A DNA stretch of 64,000 nucleotides from Ornithinimicrobium tianjinense (lineage in GTDB: Bacteria > Actinomycetota > Actinomycetes > Actinomycetales > Dermatophilaceae). How positions within the stretch are numbered: the first letter of the stretch is position 1; each line of letters starts with the position of its first letter. The translations under genes and the position numbers were made by a program. The notes beneath the pieces are model-generated. The model was not told the origin of the DNA. It saw nothing but the letters and a program-made list of their open reading frames with translations, and did not search any database. The stretch covers positions 230,139-294,138 of the forward strand of contig NZ_BMEM01000001.1 of NCBI RefSeq assembly GCF_014636495.1, read 5' to 3'. Positions 49,403 through 56,828 of the stretch are shown here, in pieces.

Positions 49403-50028
49403 GCTGGCGCTGGCCGGTCACCCTGACGGCGACCCTGCCGGACGGTCGGGAGCTGCGGCTGCGCCCGCTCGAGCGTTCGGACCGGGCGGCGTGGGAGGCG
49501 CTGCGCTCCCGCAACGCGGCCTGGCTCGAGCCGTGGGAGTCCCGAGCGCCGGGTGAGCGCCCGACGCCGCTGCCGTTCGGGAAGCTGCGGCGGGGCTACG
49601 ACCGCGGTGCCCGGCTGGGGGCGGTGCTGCCGTTCGTGATCGACGTCGACGGCCGCCTGGTCGGCGTCATGCACCTGTTCGACGTCCTGTGGGGGGCCCG
49701 CCGCACGGCGTCGGCCGGCTACTGGCTCGACGAGCAGGCCACGGGCCACGGCTACGCCACCTGGGCCCTGGCGCTGCTCGTCGACCACGCCCTGCTCGAG
49801 GCGGGTCTGCACCGCGTCGAGATCGGGATCCGCCCGGAGAACACCGCCAGCCTCGCGGTCGTCGCGCGCCTCGGCGTGCCTGAGGAGGGCGTCGGGCGGG
49901 GGCTCATGCACGTGCAGGGGGCGTGGCGCGACCACCGGTGCTTCGCCGTGGTCGCGGAGGACCTCGCGCCTGGAGGGTGTGCCGCGGGCGGGTTCGTCGA
50001 GCGGCTGCGCCGACGGCATACCACCTGA
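49399..50028 (+). CDS. rimJ: GNAT acetyltransferase (RimJ/RimL family)
   Basis: A protein of 209 residues. The GNAT fold is visible: LRLRPLERSDRAAWEALRSRNAAWLEPWE at the start, VGVMHLFDVLWGARRTASAGYWLDEQATGHGYATWAL (acetyl-CoA loop, about 75-115) and the C-terminal LHRVEIGIRPENTASLAVVARLGVPEEG. The family acetylates N termini of ribosomal or other proteins. It is co-translated with moaC (GTGA) and belongs to the conserved glp-rimJ-glpR block. Confidence 0.85.
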   Translation: MSWRWPVTLTATLPDGRELRLRPLERSDRAAWEALRSRNAAWLEPWESRAPGERPTPLPFGKLRRGYDRGARLGAVLPFVIDVDGRLVGVMHLFDVLWGARRTASAGYWLDEQATGHGYATWALALLVDHALLEAGLHRVEIGIRPENTASLAVVARLGVPEEGVGRGLMHVQGAWRDHRCFAVVAEDLAPGGCAAGGFVERLRRRHTT

Positions 50029-50098
50029 GCCACCCCAGTCACACGAGAAACTTCAGCGACACTCCGCCCGCCTCACGCGTTCGGGTGGGGCGGCCGCC

Positions 50099-50104
50099 TA
50101 GCGT
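50099..50104 (+). promoter_or_regulatory. -10 box TAGCGT for leaderless glpR/sepX
   Basis: TAGCGT is 7 nt before the GTG at 50112, giving this gene its own leaderless message downstream of rimJ. Confidence 0.5.
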
Positions 50105-50111
50105 GACGCAT

Positions 50112-51020
50112 GTGCCACCCGCCAGCAGCTTGATCTTCGTCGTCATCGTGGCGGTGTGGGCTGTCTACCTGGTGCAGCACTGGGTGCGCCGCCGTGATCA
50201 CCTGGCCACCGCCCGGTCAGTCGACCGGTTCTCCGAGGCCATGCGGGTGCTCGAGCGTCGTCGGGCGCTGCCCAGCCCGGACCTGTCCGAGCCCACGCCC
50301 CGCTCCTACTCCGTCTCCCCTCTGCGCCCCGCGCGTCCGCAGGTCGTCGTCAAGCGTCCGGCCGGCGCGACGGCCGTGGCCCCGCCGCCGAGCTACCGCC
50401 GCGCCAAGAAGGCGGCCCGTCTGCGCGCCGTGGCGCTGCTCGCCGGGTCCGTCACGCTCGTGACGCTGGTCGCGCTGCCGATCGCGGGCGTGCTGGCGAG
50501 CTGGTGGGTCTTCGTCGGGATCGGCTCGCTCGTCGCCTCGCTCGGCGTGGTGCGCTGGTCGGTGTCCCGCGAGCGCGCCCGTCGGCGCGCCGAGGCACGC
50601 GAGCGCGCCAGGGCCAGGACGGCCGCCGCTCGGCCCGCAGCCGCTCGGCCCGCAGCCGCTCAGCCCGTCCAGCAGCACGTGTTCGCCCGCCAGTCCGTCG
50701 CCGCCACGACGCGCACCGCCCGCCGGTCGGTCCGGACGGCGCATCTCTACGACGTCGTCGAGGTCGAGGCTGCGCTCAGGTCAGACCCGGTCGAGCCCGA
50801 CCAGCTGCCCTCGGCCGACGTGGTCGTCGACGCCGCCGAGCAGGCCGCGTCCGGGTGGCAGCCGGTGCCGGTGCCTCCGCCGACCTACACGCTCAAGGCC
50901 AAGGCCGTGCGCGGGGTGGCCACGGCTCCGACGGGCTCGGCCCAGCTCCCGGCTGACGGCGCGGAGATGGCTCTCGACGAGGAGTTCGAGGACCTGCCCC
51001 GCGTCGAGTCGGCCGGCTGA
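50112..51020 (+). CDS. sepX: Glp receptor / SepX-like divisome membrane protein
   Basis: A protein of 302 residues. An N-terminal membrane helix (about 5-22, LIFVVIVAVWAVYLVQHW) is followed by the conserved RRRDHLATARSVDRFSEAMRVLERRR. After a Pro-rich linker come two further helices (about 108-150), then a basic Ala/Arg repeat region and an acidic C-terminal tail. This layout and the position after glp and rimJ match GlpR of Corynebacterium and SepX of Streptomyces, which place the division machinery through Glp and FtsZ or DivIVA. The GTG is leaderless. Confidence 0.8.
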   Translation: MPPASSLIFVVIVAVWAVYLVQHWVRRRDHLATARSVDRFSEAMRVLERRRALPSPDLSEPTPRSYSVSPLRPARPQVVVKRPAGATAVAPPPSYRRAKKAARLRAVALLAGSVTLVTLVALPIAGVLASWWVFVGIGSLVASLGVVRWSVSRERARRRAEARERARARTAAARPAAARPAAAQPVQQHVFARQSVAATTRTARRSVRTAHLYDVVEVEAALRSDPVEPDQLPSADVVVDAAEQAASGWQPVPVPPPTYTLKAKAVRGVATAPTGSAQLPADGAEMALDEEFEDLPRVESAG

Positions 51021-51049
51021 CGCGCAGGTCAGCCGACCTCCCGCCGTTT

Positions 51050-51077
51050 TTGGACGTCCCGATCACGGTGCTATAGT
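51050..51077 (+). promoter_or_regulatory. Promoter of tRNA-Ala
   Basis: TTGGAC (51050-51055) and TATAGT (51072-51077) with 16 bp between form a good sigma-A-type promoter about 15 bp upstream of the tRNA. Confidence 0.7.
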
Positions 51078-51092
51078 CGGTAGCCGCACCAC

Positions 51093-51168
51093 GGGGCTGT
51101 GGCGCAGTTGGTAGCGCGTCTCGTTCGCAATGAGAAGGCCAGGGGTTCGAATCCCCTCAGCTCCACCA
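51093..51168 (+). tRNA. tRNA-Ala(CGC)
   Basis: The acceptor GGGGCTG/CAGCTCC (one G:T-free except the outer pairs as usual), D arm GCGC/GCGC, anticodon stem TCTCG/TGAGA with loop TTCGCAA (anticodon CGC, codon GCG) and T arm AGGGG-TTCGAAT-CCCCT are all present. The body ends at 51165 and CCA is encoded (51166-51168). A strong terminator follows immediately. Confidence 0.95.
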
Positions 51169-51170
51169 CC

Positions 51171-51216
51171 ACACAACCCGCCGGTCCTGCATCTCCGCAG
51201 GACCGGCGGGTTGTGT
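51171..51216 (+). terminator. Perfect 20-bp-arm terminator after tRNA-Ala
   Basis: The arm 51171-51190 (beginning ACACAACCCG) pairs perfectly with 51197-51216 around the loop ATCTCC. TTGTCC follows. It terminates the tRNA and, in the reverse direction, the arsenic regulator gene. Confidence 0.85.
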
Positions 51217-51231
51217 CTTGTCCGGCGTCGA

Positions 51232-51909
51232 TCACGCCGCAGCGCGAAGGCGGGGCGCCAGGTCGTGCACCCGTCCCGCCAGCACCTCCAGCGTGTGGTC
51301 GAACGCTGCCTGACCGCCGCCCACCGGGTCCGGGACCGACCAGTGGGCCCAGTCCGCTCCGTTCAGTTCTTCGTGAGCGCGGTCGCAGACAGTGATGACC
51401 AGGTCCCCTCGGCGCTGCACCTCCGCAAGGGGCGCCGGCGGCACCACAGGCAGGTCCACGCCCTGACGACGTGCTGCCGCCACCGCACCTTCATGGATCC
51501 GCTCGCCCGGCAGGGTGCCCGCTGACACGGCCTGGATCGGGCTGGCGGTCCGCCAGAGGGCAGCGGCCAGGTGGGAACGGGCCGTGTTGGCGGTGCACAC
51601 GAAAAGCAGGCGCTGCGGTCGGGCTGCGATGACGGGGGACGCCGCTGCGGGCATGGCGTCCCGCACGAGCGTCAGGTAGGTGCGGCGCCCGTCACCCTCG
51701 GACTTCCGGCGGGCCACCAGGCCGGCCTGCTCCAGCACCTTCAGGTGGTGCGCGAGCAGGTTGGAGGGGACGTCGAGCAGCGCACCGAGCTCGGAGGCCG
51801 ACGCGTCGCTGACGCAGAGCCGATCCACGACCCGCAGGCGGGTGCTGTCCGCGAGCGCAGCGTGCCCGCGGACGCGCCGCTCCACGTCTCTTGTTTCCTC
51901 AATGTTCAT
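51232..51909 (-). CDS. ArsR repressor fused to a low-molecular-weight phosphatase/ArsC domain
   Basis: A protein of 225 residues. Residues 1-90 form an ArsR winged helix (RLRVVDRLCVSDASASELGALLDVPSNLLAHHLKVLEQAGLV). Residues 98-225 form a low-molecular-weight phosphatase/arsenate reductase domain with the P-loop FVCTANTARSHLAAALW and a C-terminal VPDPVGG. Such fusions are known in actinobacterial arsenic loci and should couple arsenic sensing to thiol redox or detoxification. The cysteine in the phosphatase loop is present. It is divergent from the aquaporin and arsC genes, over which it probably has control. Confidence 0.87.
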   Translation of the reverse strand: MNIEETRDVERRVRGHAALADSTRLRVVDRLCVSDASASELGALLDVPSNLLAHHLKVLEQAGLVARRKSEGDGRRTYLTLVRDAMPAAASPVIAARPQRLLFVCTANTARSHLAAALWRTASPIQAVSAGTLPGERIHEGAVAAARRQGVDLPVVPPAPLAEVQRRGDLVITVCDRAHEELNGADWAHWSVPDPVGGGQAAFDHTLEVLAGRVHDLAPRLRAAA

Positions 51910-51912
51910 TGA
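51899..51912. promoter_or_regulatory. ArsR-type operator dyad between divergent arsenic genes
   Basis: TCAAT-gttc-ATTGA lies over the start codon of the arsR-type gene. Adjacent TTGACT (51920-51925) and CAACAT (51944-51949) boxes, 18 bp apart, would drive the leaderless aquaporin gene on the plus strand. Confidence 0.5.
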
Positions 51913-51955
51913 CTCAATTTTGACTGAGCGGTCATGGCGGTGTCAACATCGGGGC

Positions 51956-52714
51956 GTGACCTCTCCTGCACCACTGGCCCGTCGCCTCCTGGCTGAGCTC
52001 GTCGGCACTGCTCTCCTCGTGACCGTCGTGGTCGGCTCGGGCATCGCCGCGGAGCGGCTGTCCCCGAACGACGTCGGGCTGCAGCTGCTGCAGAACAGCA
52101 TCGCCACCGCGCTGGGCCTCACGGTGCTGATCCTGCTCCTCGGCCCCGTGTCGGGGGCCCACCTCAACCCCGTGGTCTCCCTCGCGGACTGGTTCCTGGG
52201 ACGCCGAGCGGGGCGCGGGCTTCCCGCGTCGGACCTGGGTGCCTACGTCGTTGCCCAGACACTCGGCGCCGTGGGTGGGGCCGTGCTGGCGAACGCGATG
52301 TTCGACGTGGGCACCGCCGTCTCCGGAAAGGACCGCTTCACCGCGGGCCAGGGTCTGGGCGAGGTGGTCGCGACCGCAGGGCTGGTGGCCGTCATCTTCG
52401 CGCTGGCGCGCACGGGGCGAGGCGCCCTCGCGGCGCCCGCCGTGGGGGCCTACATCGGCGCCGCCTACTGGTTCACCAGCTCGACGTCGTTCGCGAACCC
52501 CGCGGTCACGATCGGCCGCGTCTTCTCCGACACCTTCGCCGGGATCGCCCCCGGCTCGGTGCCGGGCTTCCTCGTCGTCCAGCTCCTCGGTTGCGTCGTC
52601 GGCGTCGCGCTGACGCTCGCGCTCTACCCGGACTCCGGGCAATCTGCCGATGACGTCGTCGTGCCGCAGGAGCGCGACGCGCGGCCCGCCCCCGACACGC
52701 TCCACACCCCATGA
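51956..52714 (+). CDS. aqpS: Aquaglyceroporin-type arsenical channel (AqpS-like)
   Basis: An MIP-family channel of 252 residues with six membrane helices. It has two asparagine motifs, HLNPVVSLADWF and FANPAVTIGRVF (the NPV/NPA pair). Next to arsR- and arsC-type genes, aquaporins act as arsenite channels in place of, or beside, ArsB. The GTG at 51956 is 6 nt from a CAACAT -10. It is followed by arsC on the same strand. The C-terminal tail is short and charged. Confidence 0.87.
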   Translation: MTSPAPLARRLLAELVGTALLVTVVVGSGIAAERLSPNDVGLQLLQNSIATALGLTVLILLLGPVSGAHLNPVVSLADWFLGRRAGRGLPASDLGAYVVAQTLGAVGGAVLANAMFDVGTAVSGKDRFTAGQGLGEVVATAGLVAVIFALARTGRGALAAPAVGAYIGAAYWFTSSTSFANPAVTIGRVFSDTFAGIAPGSVPGFLVVQLLGCVVGVALTLALYPDSGQSADDVVVPQERDARPAPDTLHTP

Positions 52715-52752
52715 CCCGCCACGTCCGTGACCACCCCTCCCAGGAGACCCTG

Positions 52753-53169
52753 ATGACCGACAAGCCGTCCGTCCTGTTCGTCTGCATCCACAACGCCGGC
52801 CGCTCCCAGATGGCCGCCGCCTACCTGCACCACCTGTCCGGGGGTGCCGTCGAGGTCAGGTCCGCAGGGTCGGCGCCTGCCGACCAGGTCAACCCGTCCG
52901 CGGTCGCCGTCATGGCCGAGGAGGGGATCGACCTCACCGCCGAGACCCCCAAGATCCTCACCACCGAGGCCGTCCAGGCCTCCGACGTCGTGATCACCAT
53001 GGGCTGCGGCGACACCTGCCCGATCTTCCCCGGCAAGCGCTACGAGGACTGGGAGCTCGACGACCCCGCCGGGCAGGGCGTCGAGTCCGTGCGAGGCATC
53101 CGCGACGACATCCGGGTCCGGGTCCTGGACCTGCTCGACTCGCTCGGCGTCGAGCCCACCCGCACCTGA
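52753..53169 (+). CDS. arsC: Arsenate reductase (ArsC, low-molecular-weight phosphatase family)
   Basis: A protein of 138 residues. The catalytic P-loop FVCIHNAGRSQMAAA holds the nucleophilic Cys, and GCGDTCPIFPGKRYEDWELDDP carries the second cysteine pair and the catalytic Asp. It reduces arsenate to arsenite, probably with mycothiol/mycoredoxin as in Corynebacterium ArsC. The ATG at 52753 has AGGAGA upstream. It completes an arsR/aqp/arsC locus: arsenate is reduced here and arsenite leaves through the channel. Confidence 0.93.
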   Translation: MTDKPSVLFVCIHNAGRSQMAAAYLHHLSGGAVEVRSAGSAPADQVNPSAVAVMAEEGIDLTAETPKILTTEAVQASDVVITMGCGDTCPIFPGKRYEDWELDDPAGQGVESVRGIRDDIRVRVLDLLDSLGVEPTRT

Positions 53170-53255
53170 GCTGTCGGCCTCTGCCATAGTGGGGCCTTCA
53201 CCAACGGCGGGGTGCACGGCATACCTGCGAGCCCCCAGACACGAGGAGGGGCCCT

Positions 53256-54260
53256 ATGGCGGTCAACCTGCACGGACGCAGCCTGCTGTCGCTGGTCGAG
53301 GAGACGCCGGCCGAGATCCGCTACCTCGTCGACCTGGCGCACGACCTCAAGCGCGCCAAGTACGCCCGGCAGGAACGCCAGATGCTCGTGGGCCGCTCGA
53401 TCGCCCTGATCTTCGAGAAGACGTCGACCCGGACCCGCTCGGCGTTCGAGGTCGCCGCCGCGGACCAGGGGGCGAGCACCACCTTCCTCGAGCCGTCCAG
53501 CACCCAGATCGGGCACAAGGAGTCGCAGAAGGACACCGCGCGCGTCCTGGGGCGCATGTTCGACGCCATCCAGTACCGCGGGGACAGCCAGGAGACCGTC
53601 GAGCGGCTGGCCCAGTGGGCGGGCGTGCCGGTCTACAACGGGCTCACCGACGACTGGCACCCGACGCAGATGCTCGCGGACGCCCTCACGATGGCCGAGC
53701 ACACCCACAAGCACCGGCACGAGACGTCCTTCGCCTACCTCGGGGACGCCCGCAACAACATGGGTCACTCCCTGCTCCTGCTCGGTGCCAAGCTCGGCAT
53801 GGACGTGCGGATCGGTGCACCAGAGGCGCTGCAGCCGGCGCCCGAGGTGGTGCAGCTGTGCCAGCGCTTCGCCGACGAGTCCGGCGCCCGCCTGACCATC
53901 ACCGACGACCCGGTCGAGGCGGTGCGCGGCGTCGACTTCGTCCACACCGACGTGTGGGTCTCGATGGGCGAGCCGAAGGAGGCGTGGGACGAGCGCATCG
54001 ACCTCCTCCTGCCCTACCAGGTCAACGCCGCACTCATGGCCGCGACCGAGAACCCCCGGGTGCGCTTCATGCACTGCCTGCCGGCCTACCACGACGCCCA
54101 CACCACGGTCGGGGCCGAGCTCATCGGGCGGCGCCCCGAGCTCGCCTCAGGGGTCGAGGTGACCGACGAGGTCTTCGAGTCGGCGGCCAGTATCGTGTTC
54201 GACCAGGCCGAGAACCGGCTGCACACGATCAAGGCGCTGATGGTGGCCACGCTCGTCTGA
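53256..54260 (+). CDS. arcB: Ornithine carbamoyltransferase
   Basis: A protein of 334 residues. The carbamoyl-phosphate site [15 protein letters not shown] (about 53-67), the [15 protein letters not shown] ornithine-side loop and HCLPAYH (about 271-277) are complete. Length and the form of the N terminus are closer to the catabolic ArcB-type enzymes than to short anabolic ArgF. No arcA, arcC or other arg genes are adjacent. The ATG at 53256 follows GAGGAGG. It makes or splits citrulline; direction in vivo is uncertain. Confidence 0.88.
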   Translation: MAVNLHGRSLLSLVEETPAEIRYLVDLAHDLKRAKYARQERQMLVGRSIALIFEKTSTRTRSAFEVAAADQGASTTFLEPSSTQIGHKESQKDTARVLGRMFDAIQYRGDSQETVERLAQWAGVPVYNGLTDDWHPTQMLADALTMAEHTHKHRHETSFAYLGDARNNMGHSLLLLGAKLGMDVRIGAPEALQPAPEVVQLCQRFADESGARLTITDDPVEAVRGVDFVHTDVWVSMGEPKEAWDERIDLLLPYQVNAALMAATENPRVRFMHCLPAYHDAHTTVGAELIGRRPELASGVEVTDEVFESAASIVFDQAENRLHTIKALMVATLV

Positions 54261-54289
54261 CGTCGGAGCCGCGCGCCGGGAGGGGACTG

Positions 54290-54805
54290 ATGGAGGTCGA
54301 GGGTATGCCACCTGCCCGCCTGCGCGAACCCGCTCACCGGGTCAGCCCGAGGGCGGTCCGCTACTGGACGGTCAACGCGCTGCTCGGCAACGTGCTCGCG
54401 TGGGCCGTGATGTTCGTCATCGCCTGGTTTCTGCCCGAGGGTCGCTGGTGGTCGACCACGCTGGTCTGGCTGTTCGTCGTCGCCATGCTGGCCAACGTCG
54501 TCGAGGTCGTCGTGGAGCCCGTCGTCCGCTACCGCCGGACCCGGTGGGAGGTGCGCGACGGCAGGGTCTTCGTGCAGACCGGCTGGCTCTCCCGCGACCA
54601 GCGCATCGCCCCGCTCTCCCGTGTGCAGACGGTCGACACCCACCGGGGTGCGGTCATGCGGCTGTACCGGCTGGCGAACATCACCGTGACGACGGCCTCG
54701 GCCGCCGGCCCCATCACCATCCCCTGCCTGGACACCGACCTGGCCGAGGCCGTCACGGCCGAGCTCGCCCGGATCACCGGCCAGACGCGCGGCGACGCCA
54801 CGTGA
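54290..54805 (+). CDS. Bacterial PH-domain membrane protein (YdbS-like)
   Basis: A protein of 171 residues with two N-terminal membrane helices (about 30-50 and 58-80) and a bPH2 domain (about 85-165: VRYRRTRWEVRDGRVFVQTGWLSRDQRIAPLSRVQTVDTHRGAVMR). It corresponds to the YdbS member of YdbS-YdbT pairs. The ATG at 54290 has GGGAGGGG upstream. The stop overlaps the next bPH2 gene (GTGA), so the two probably form one membrane complex. Confidence 0.83.
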   Translation: MEVEGMPPARLREPAHRVSPRAVRYWTVNALLGNVLAWAVMFVIAWFLPEGRWWSTTLVWLFVVAMLANVVEVVVEPVVRYRRTRWEVRDGRVFVQTGWLSRDQRIAPLSRVQTVDTHRGAVMRLYRLANITVTTASAAGPITIPCLDTDLAEAVTAELARITGQTRGDAT

Positions 54806-56397
54806 ACCTGCCCGACCTGCCGCCACCGTCGGGACCGCCCGTCGCGGGAGTCCCGGCACCCCCGGGCGGCGCGGGCCGCTGGCAGCGGCAGAGCCCGCGG
54901 ATGCTGCTGCTCACCCCGGTGCGCACGCTGGGCTCCTTCGCGGTGCCGCTCGTGCTGGCCGTGCTCGGCGTGCGTCGGGGCCGGGACGAGGACCCCTGGT
55001 GGCTGCTGGTCGTGGTCGCCGGCGCGGCGCTCGCGGTGGTGTTCGGTGTCGTGTCGTGGGCGGTGACCCGGTACCGCTTCACCGACGAGCAGGTGCAGCT
55101 GCGATCGGGCGTGCTGAGCCGGCGCGTCACCACCGCGCCGCTCGACCGCGTCCGCAGCGTGGACATCGAGGCCCCGCCGCTGCACCGGGTGCTCGGGCTC
55201 GCCAAGGTCAAGGTCGGCACCGGCGTCGACGCCACGCGGCTCGAGCTCGACGGCGTCTCGGCCGCGCAGGCGACCGACCTGCGCACCTACCTGCTCGCCC
55301 GCTCACGGGTCGCGGGAGGGGACGGGGAAGGCGCACCGGCGCCCGTCGACGCACCCGGGCGAGGAGGCACGTCATACCTCGGACCGGCGCAGCCGGAGAC
55401 CGAGCTCGCGCGGATCGACTGGGGGTGGCTGCGCTACGCCCCGTTCAGCCTCTCGAGCCTCGTCGTCGTCGCCGGTGTGTTCGGTGTGCTCGCGCAGTTC
55501 GGCGACGAGCTGCCGATCGACCAGATCGACGTCGCCCAGGACGCGTGGCGGTGGGTGGTCGCGCAGGCCCTCCTCGCGCTCGTCGGCGCCGTGGTGCTCG
55601 TCGTCGTCGTGGGCTGGGTGGTCGTCTCGACCGTGACCTATGTGCTCACCTGGTGGAACCTGCGCGTCGTGCGTGAGGGCCGCGGCAACCTGCGGATCAC
55701 CCGGGGCCTGCTCACCACCCACAGCCAGACCGTGGAGCGGGCCAAGGTCCGGGGCGCTCTCATGGGGGAGCCGTTCCTGCTGCGCCTCGTGCGCGGGGCC
55801 GAGCTGTCGGCGATCGCGACCGGTGTGGGCACGGGCGGTCGGACCAGGGTGCTGCCGCCCGCCCCTCGCTCGGTCGTCGTCCAGGTCGGGCACGAGCTGC
55901 TCGAGGAGCACGGCCCGCTCACCATGGCGATGGTGGGGCACGGTCCGCGTGCCCGCCGACGGATCCATGTGCGGCACCAGTGGGGGACGCTCCTGGTGAC
56001 CGGTGCACTCGCCGTGCCGACGTACCTCCTCCAGGACCTCTGGGTCCTCGGGCGGCTCCCCGACTGGGGGCCGCCAGGTCTGCTCGTCGTCCTCGGCCTG
56101 GTCAACGCTCTCGTCGCCGAGAGCGCGTGGCGCAACCTCGGGCACGGCCTCACCGACCGCCACCTCGTCGTCCAGACCGGCACCTTCATGCGCACGCGGG
56201 AGGTGCTGGAACGGGCGGGCATCATCGGCTGGCGGATCGAGCAGGGCTTCTTCCAGCGCAGGTTGGGGCTGGCCGACCTCATGGCCACGACGGCGGCCGG
56301 CTCGGAGGTGCTCACGGCGCCGGACATCCCGCTGGACCTGGCCGTGCAGCTCGCCGGTCGCGCTACGCCGGGAATGCTCGACGACTTCCTGGTGTAG
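54802..56397 (+). CDS. Double bacterial PH-domain membrane protein (YdbT-like)
   Basis: A protein of 531 residues. A Pro-rich N terminus precedes membrane helices and tandem bPH2 domains: the first about 85-170 (YRFTDEQVQLRSGVLSRRVTTAPLDRVRSVDIEAPPLHRVLGL), the second about 290-345 (RGLLTTHSQTVERAKVRG), and a third weaker one near the C terminus (HLVVQTGTFMRTREVLERAGIIGWRIEQGFFQRRLGL). It is the YdbT-like partner of the preceding gene. The role is unknown; PH-like domains suggest lipid or protein binding at the membrane. Confidence 0.82.
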   Translation: MNLPDLPPPSGPPVAGVPAPPGGAGRWQRQSPRMLLLTPVRTLGSFAVPLVLAVLGVRRGRDEDPWWLLVVVAGAALAVVFGVVSWAVTRYRFTDEQVQLRSGVLSRRVTTAPLDRVRSVDIEAPPLHRVLGLAKVKVGTGVDATRLELDGVSAAQATDLRTYLLARSRVAGGDGEGAPAPVDAPGRGGTSYLGPAQPETELARIDWGWLRYAPFSLSSLVVVAGVFGVLAQFGDELPIDQIDVAQDAWRWVVAQALLALVGAVVLVVVVGWVVVSTVTYVLTWWNLRVVREGRGNLRITRGLLTTHSQTVERAKVRGALMGEPFLLRLVRGAELSAIATGVGTGGRTRVLPPAPRSVVVQVGHELLEEHGPLTMAMVGHGPRARRRIHVRHQWGTLLVTGALAVPTYLLQDLWVLGRLPDWGPPGLLVVLGLVNALVAESAWRNLGHGLTDRHLVVQTGTFMRTREVLERAGIIGWRIEQGFFQRRLGLADLMATTAAGSEVLTAPDIPLDLAVQLAGRATPGMLDDFLV

Positions 56398-56406
56398 TAG
56401 TCGTCT

Positions 56407-56811
56407 ATGAGCGAGAACTTCGAGGACATGCTGAAGGGGCTGACCGGCACCCCGTCCGAGGAGCTGCCTGCGATCGAGCTGCCGGAGGACCAGGAGCTGG
56501 ACGACCACGCGCGCTACGACCGCGCGACGTTCGCCTTCGAGACCAAGAGCTACGCCTACGCGGCCACGCTGCTCGAGCCGCTCGTGGAGTCCAACCCCGG
56601 CAACTCCGAGATCGTGCTGCTGCTCGCCCGGACCTACTACCACGCGGCGCGCCTCGGCCCGGCGGAGGCGCTGCTGCGGGACATGATCGACCGGTGGCCG
56701 GGCGACGCCTACGCCCACCTGCTCCTGGCCCGCACCCTCCAGCGCGCCGGGCGCGCCGAGGAGGGCGCGCCATACCTCAAGATCGCCGAAGCCATGGGTC
56801 TGGACGGCTGA
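56407..56811 (+). CDS. Tetratricopeptide-repeat protein
   Basis: A protein of 134 residues. The C-terminal two thirds (about 40-130) is made of about three TPR helical pairs (ATFAFETKSYAYAATLLEPLVESNPGN, LLARTYYHAARLGPAEALLRDMIDRWPGD, LLLARTLQRAGRAEEGAPYLKIAEAMG). The N-terminal segment is acidic. It is a protein-interaction scaffold with no catalytic motif. It starts 9 bp after the PH-domain gene and is close to the cyclase gene, so these are probably in one transcription unit. Confidence 0.82.
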   Translation: MSENFEDMLKGLTGTPSEELPAIELPEDQELDDHARYDRATFAFETKSYAYAATLLEPLVESNPGNSEIVLLLARTYYHAARLGPAEALLRDMIDRWPGDAYAHLLLARTLQRAGRAEEGAPYLKIAEAMGLDG

Positions 56812-56828
56812 GGAGCGTGCCCCACCGG

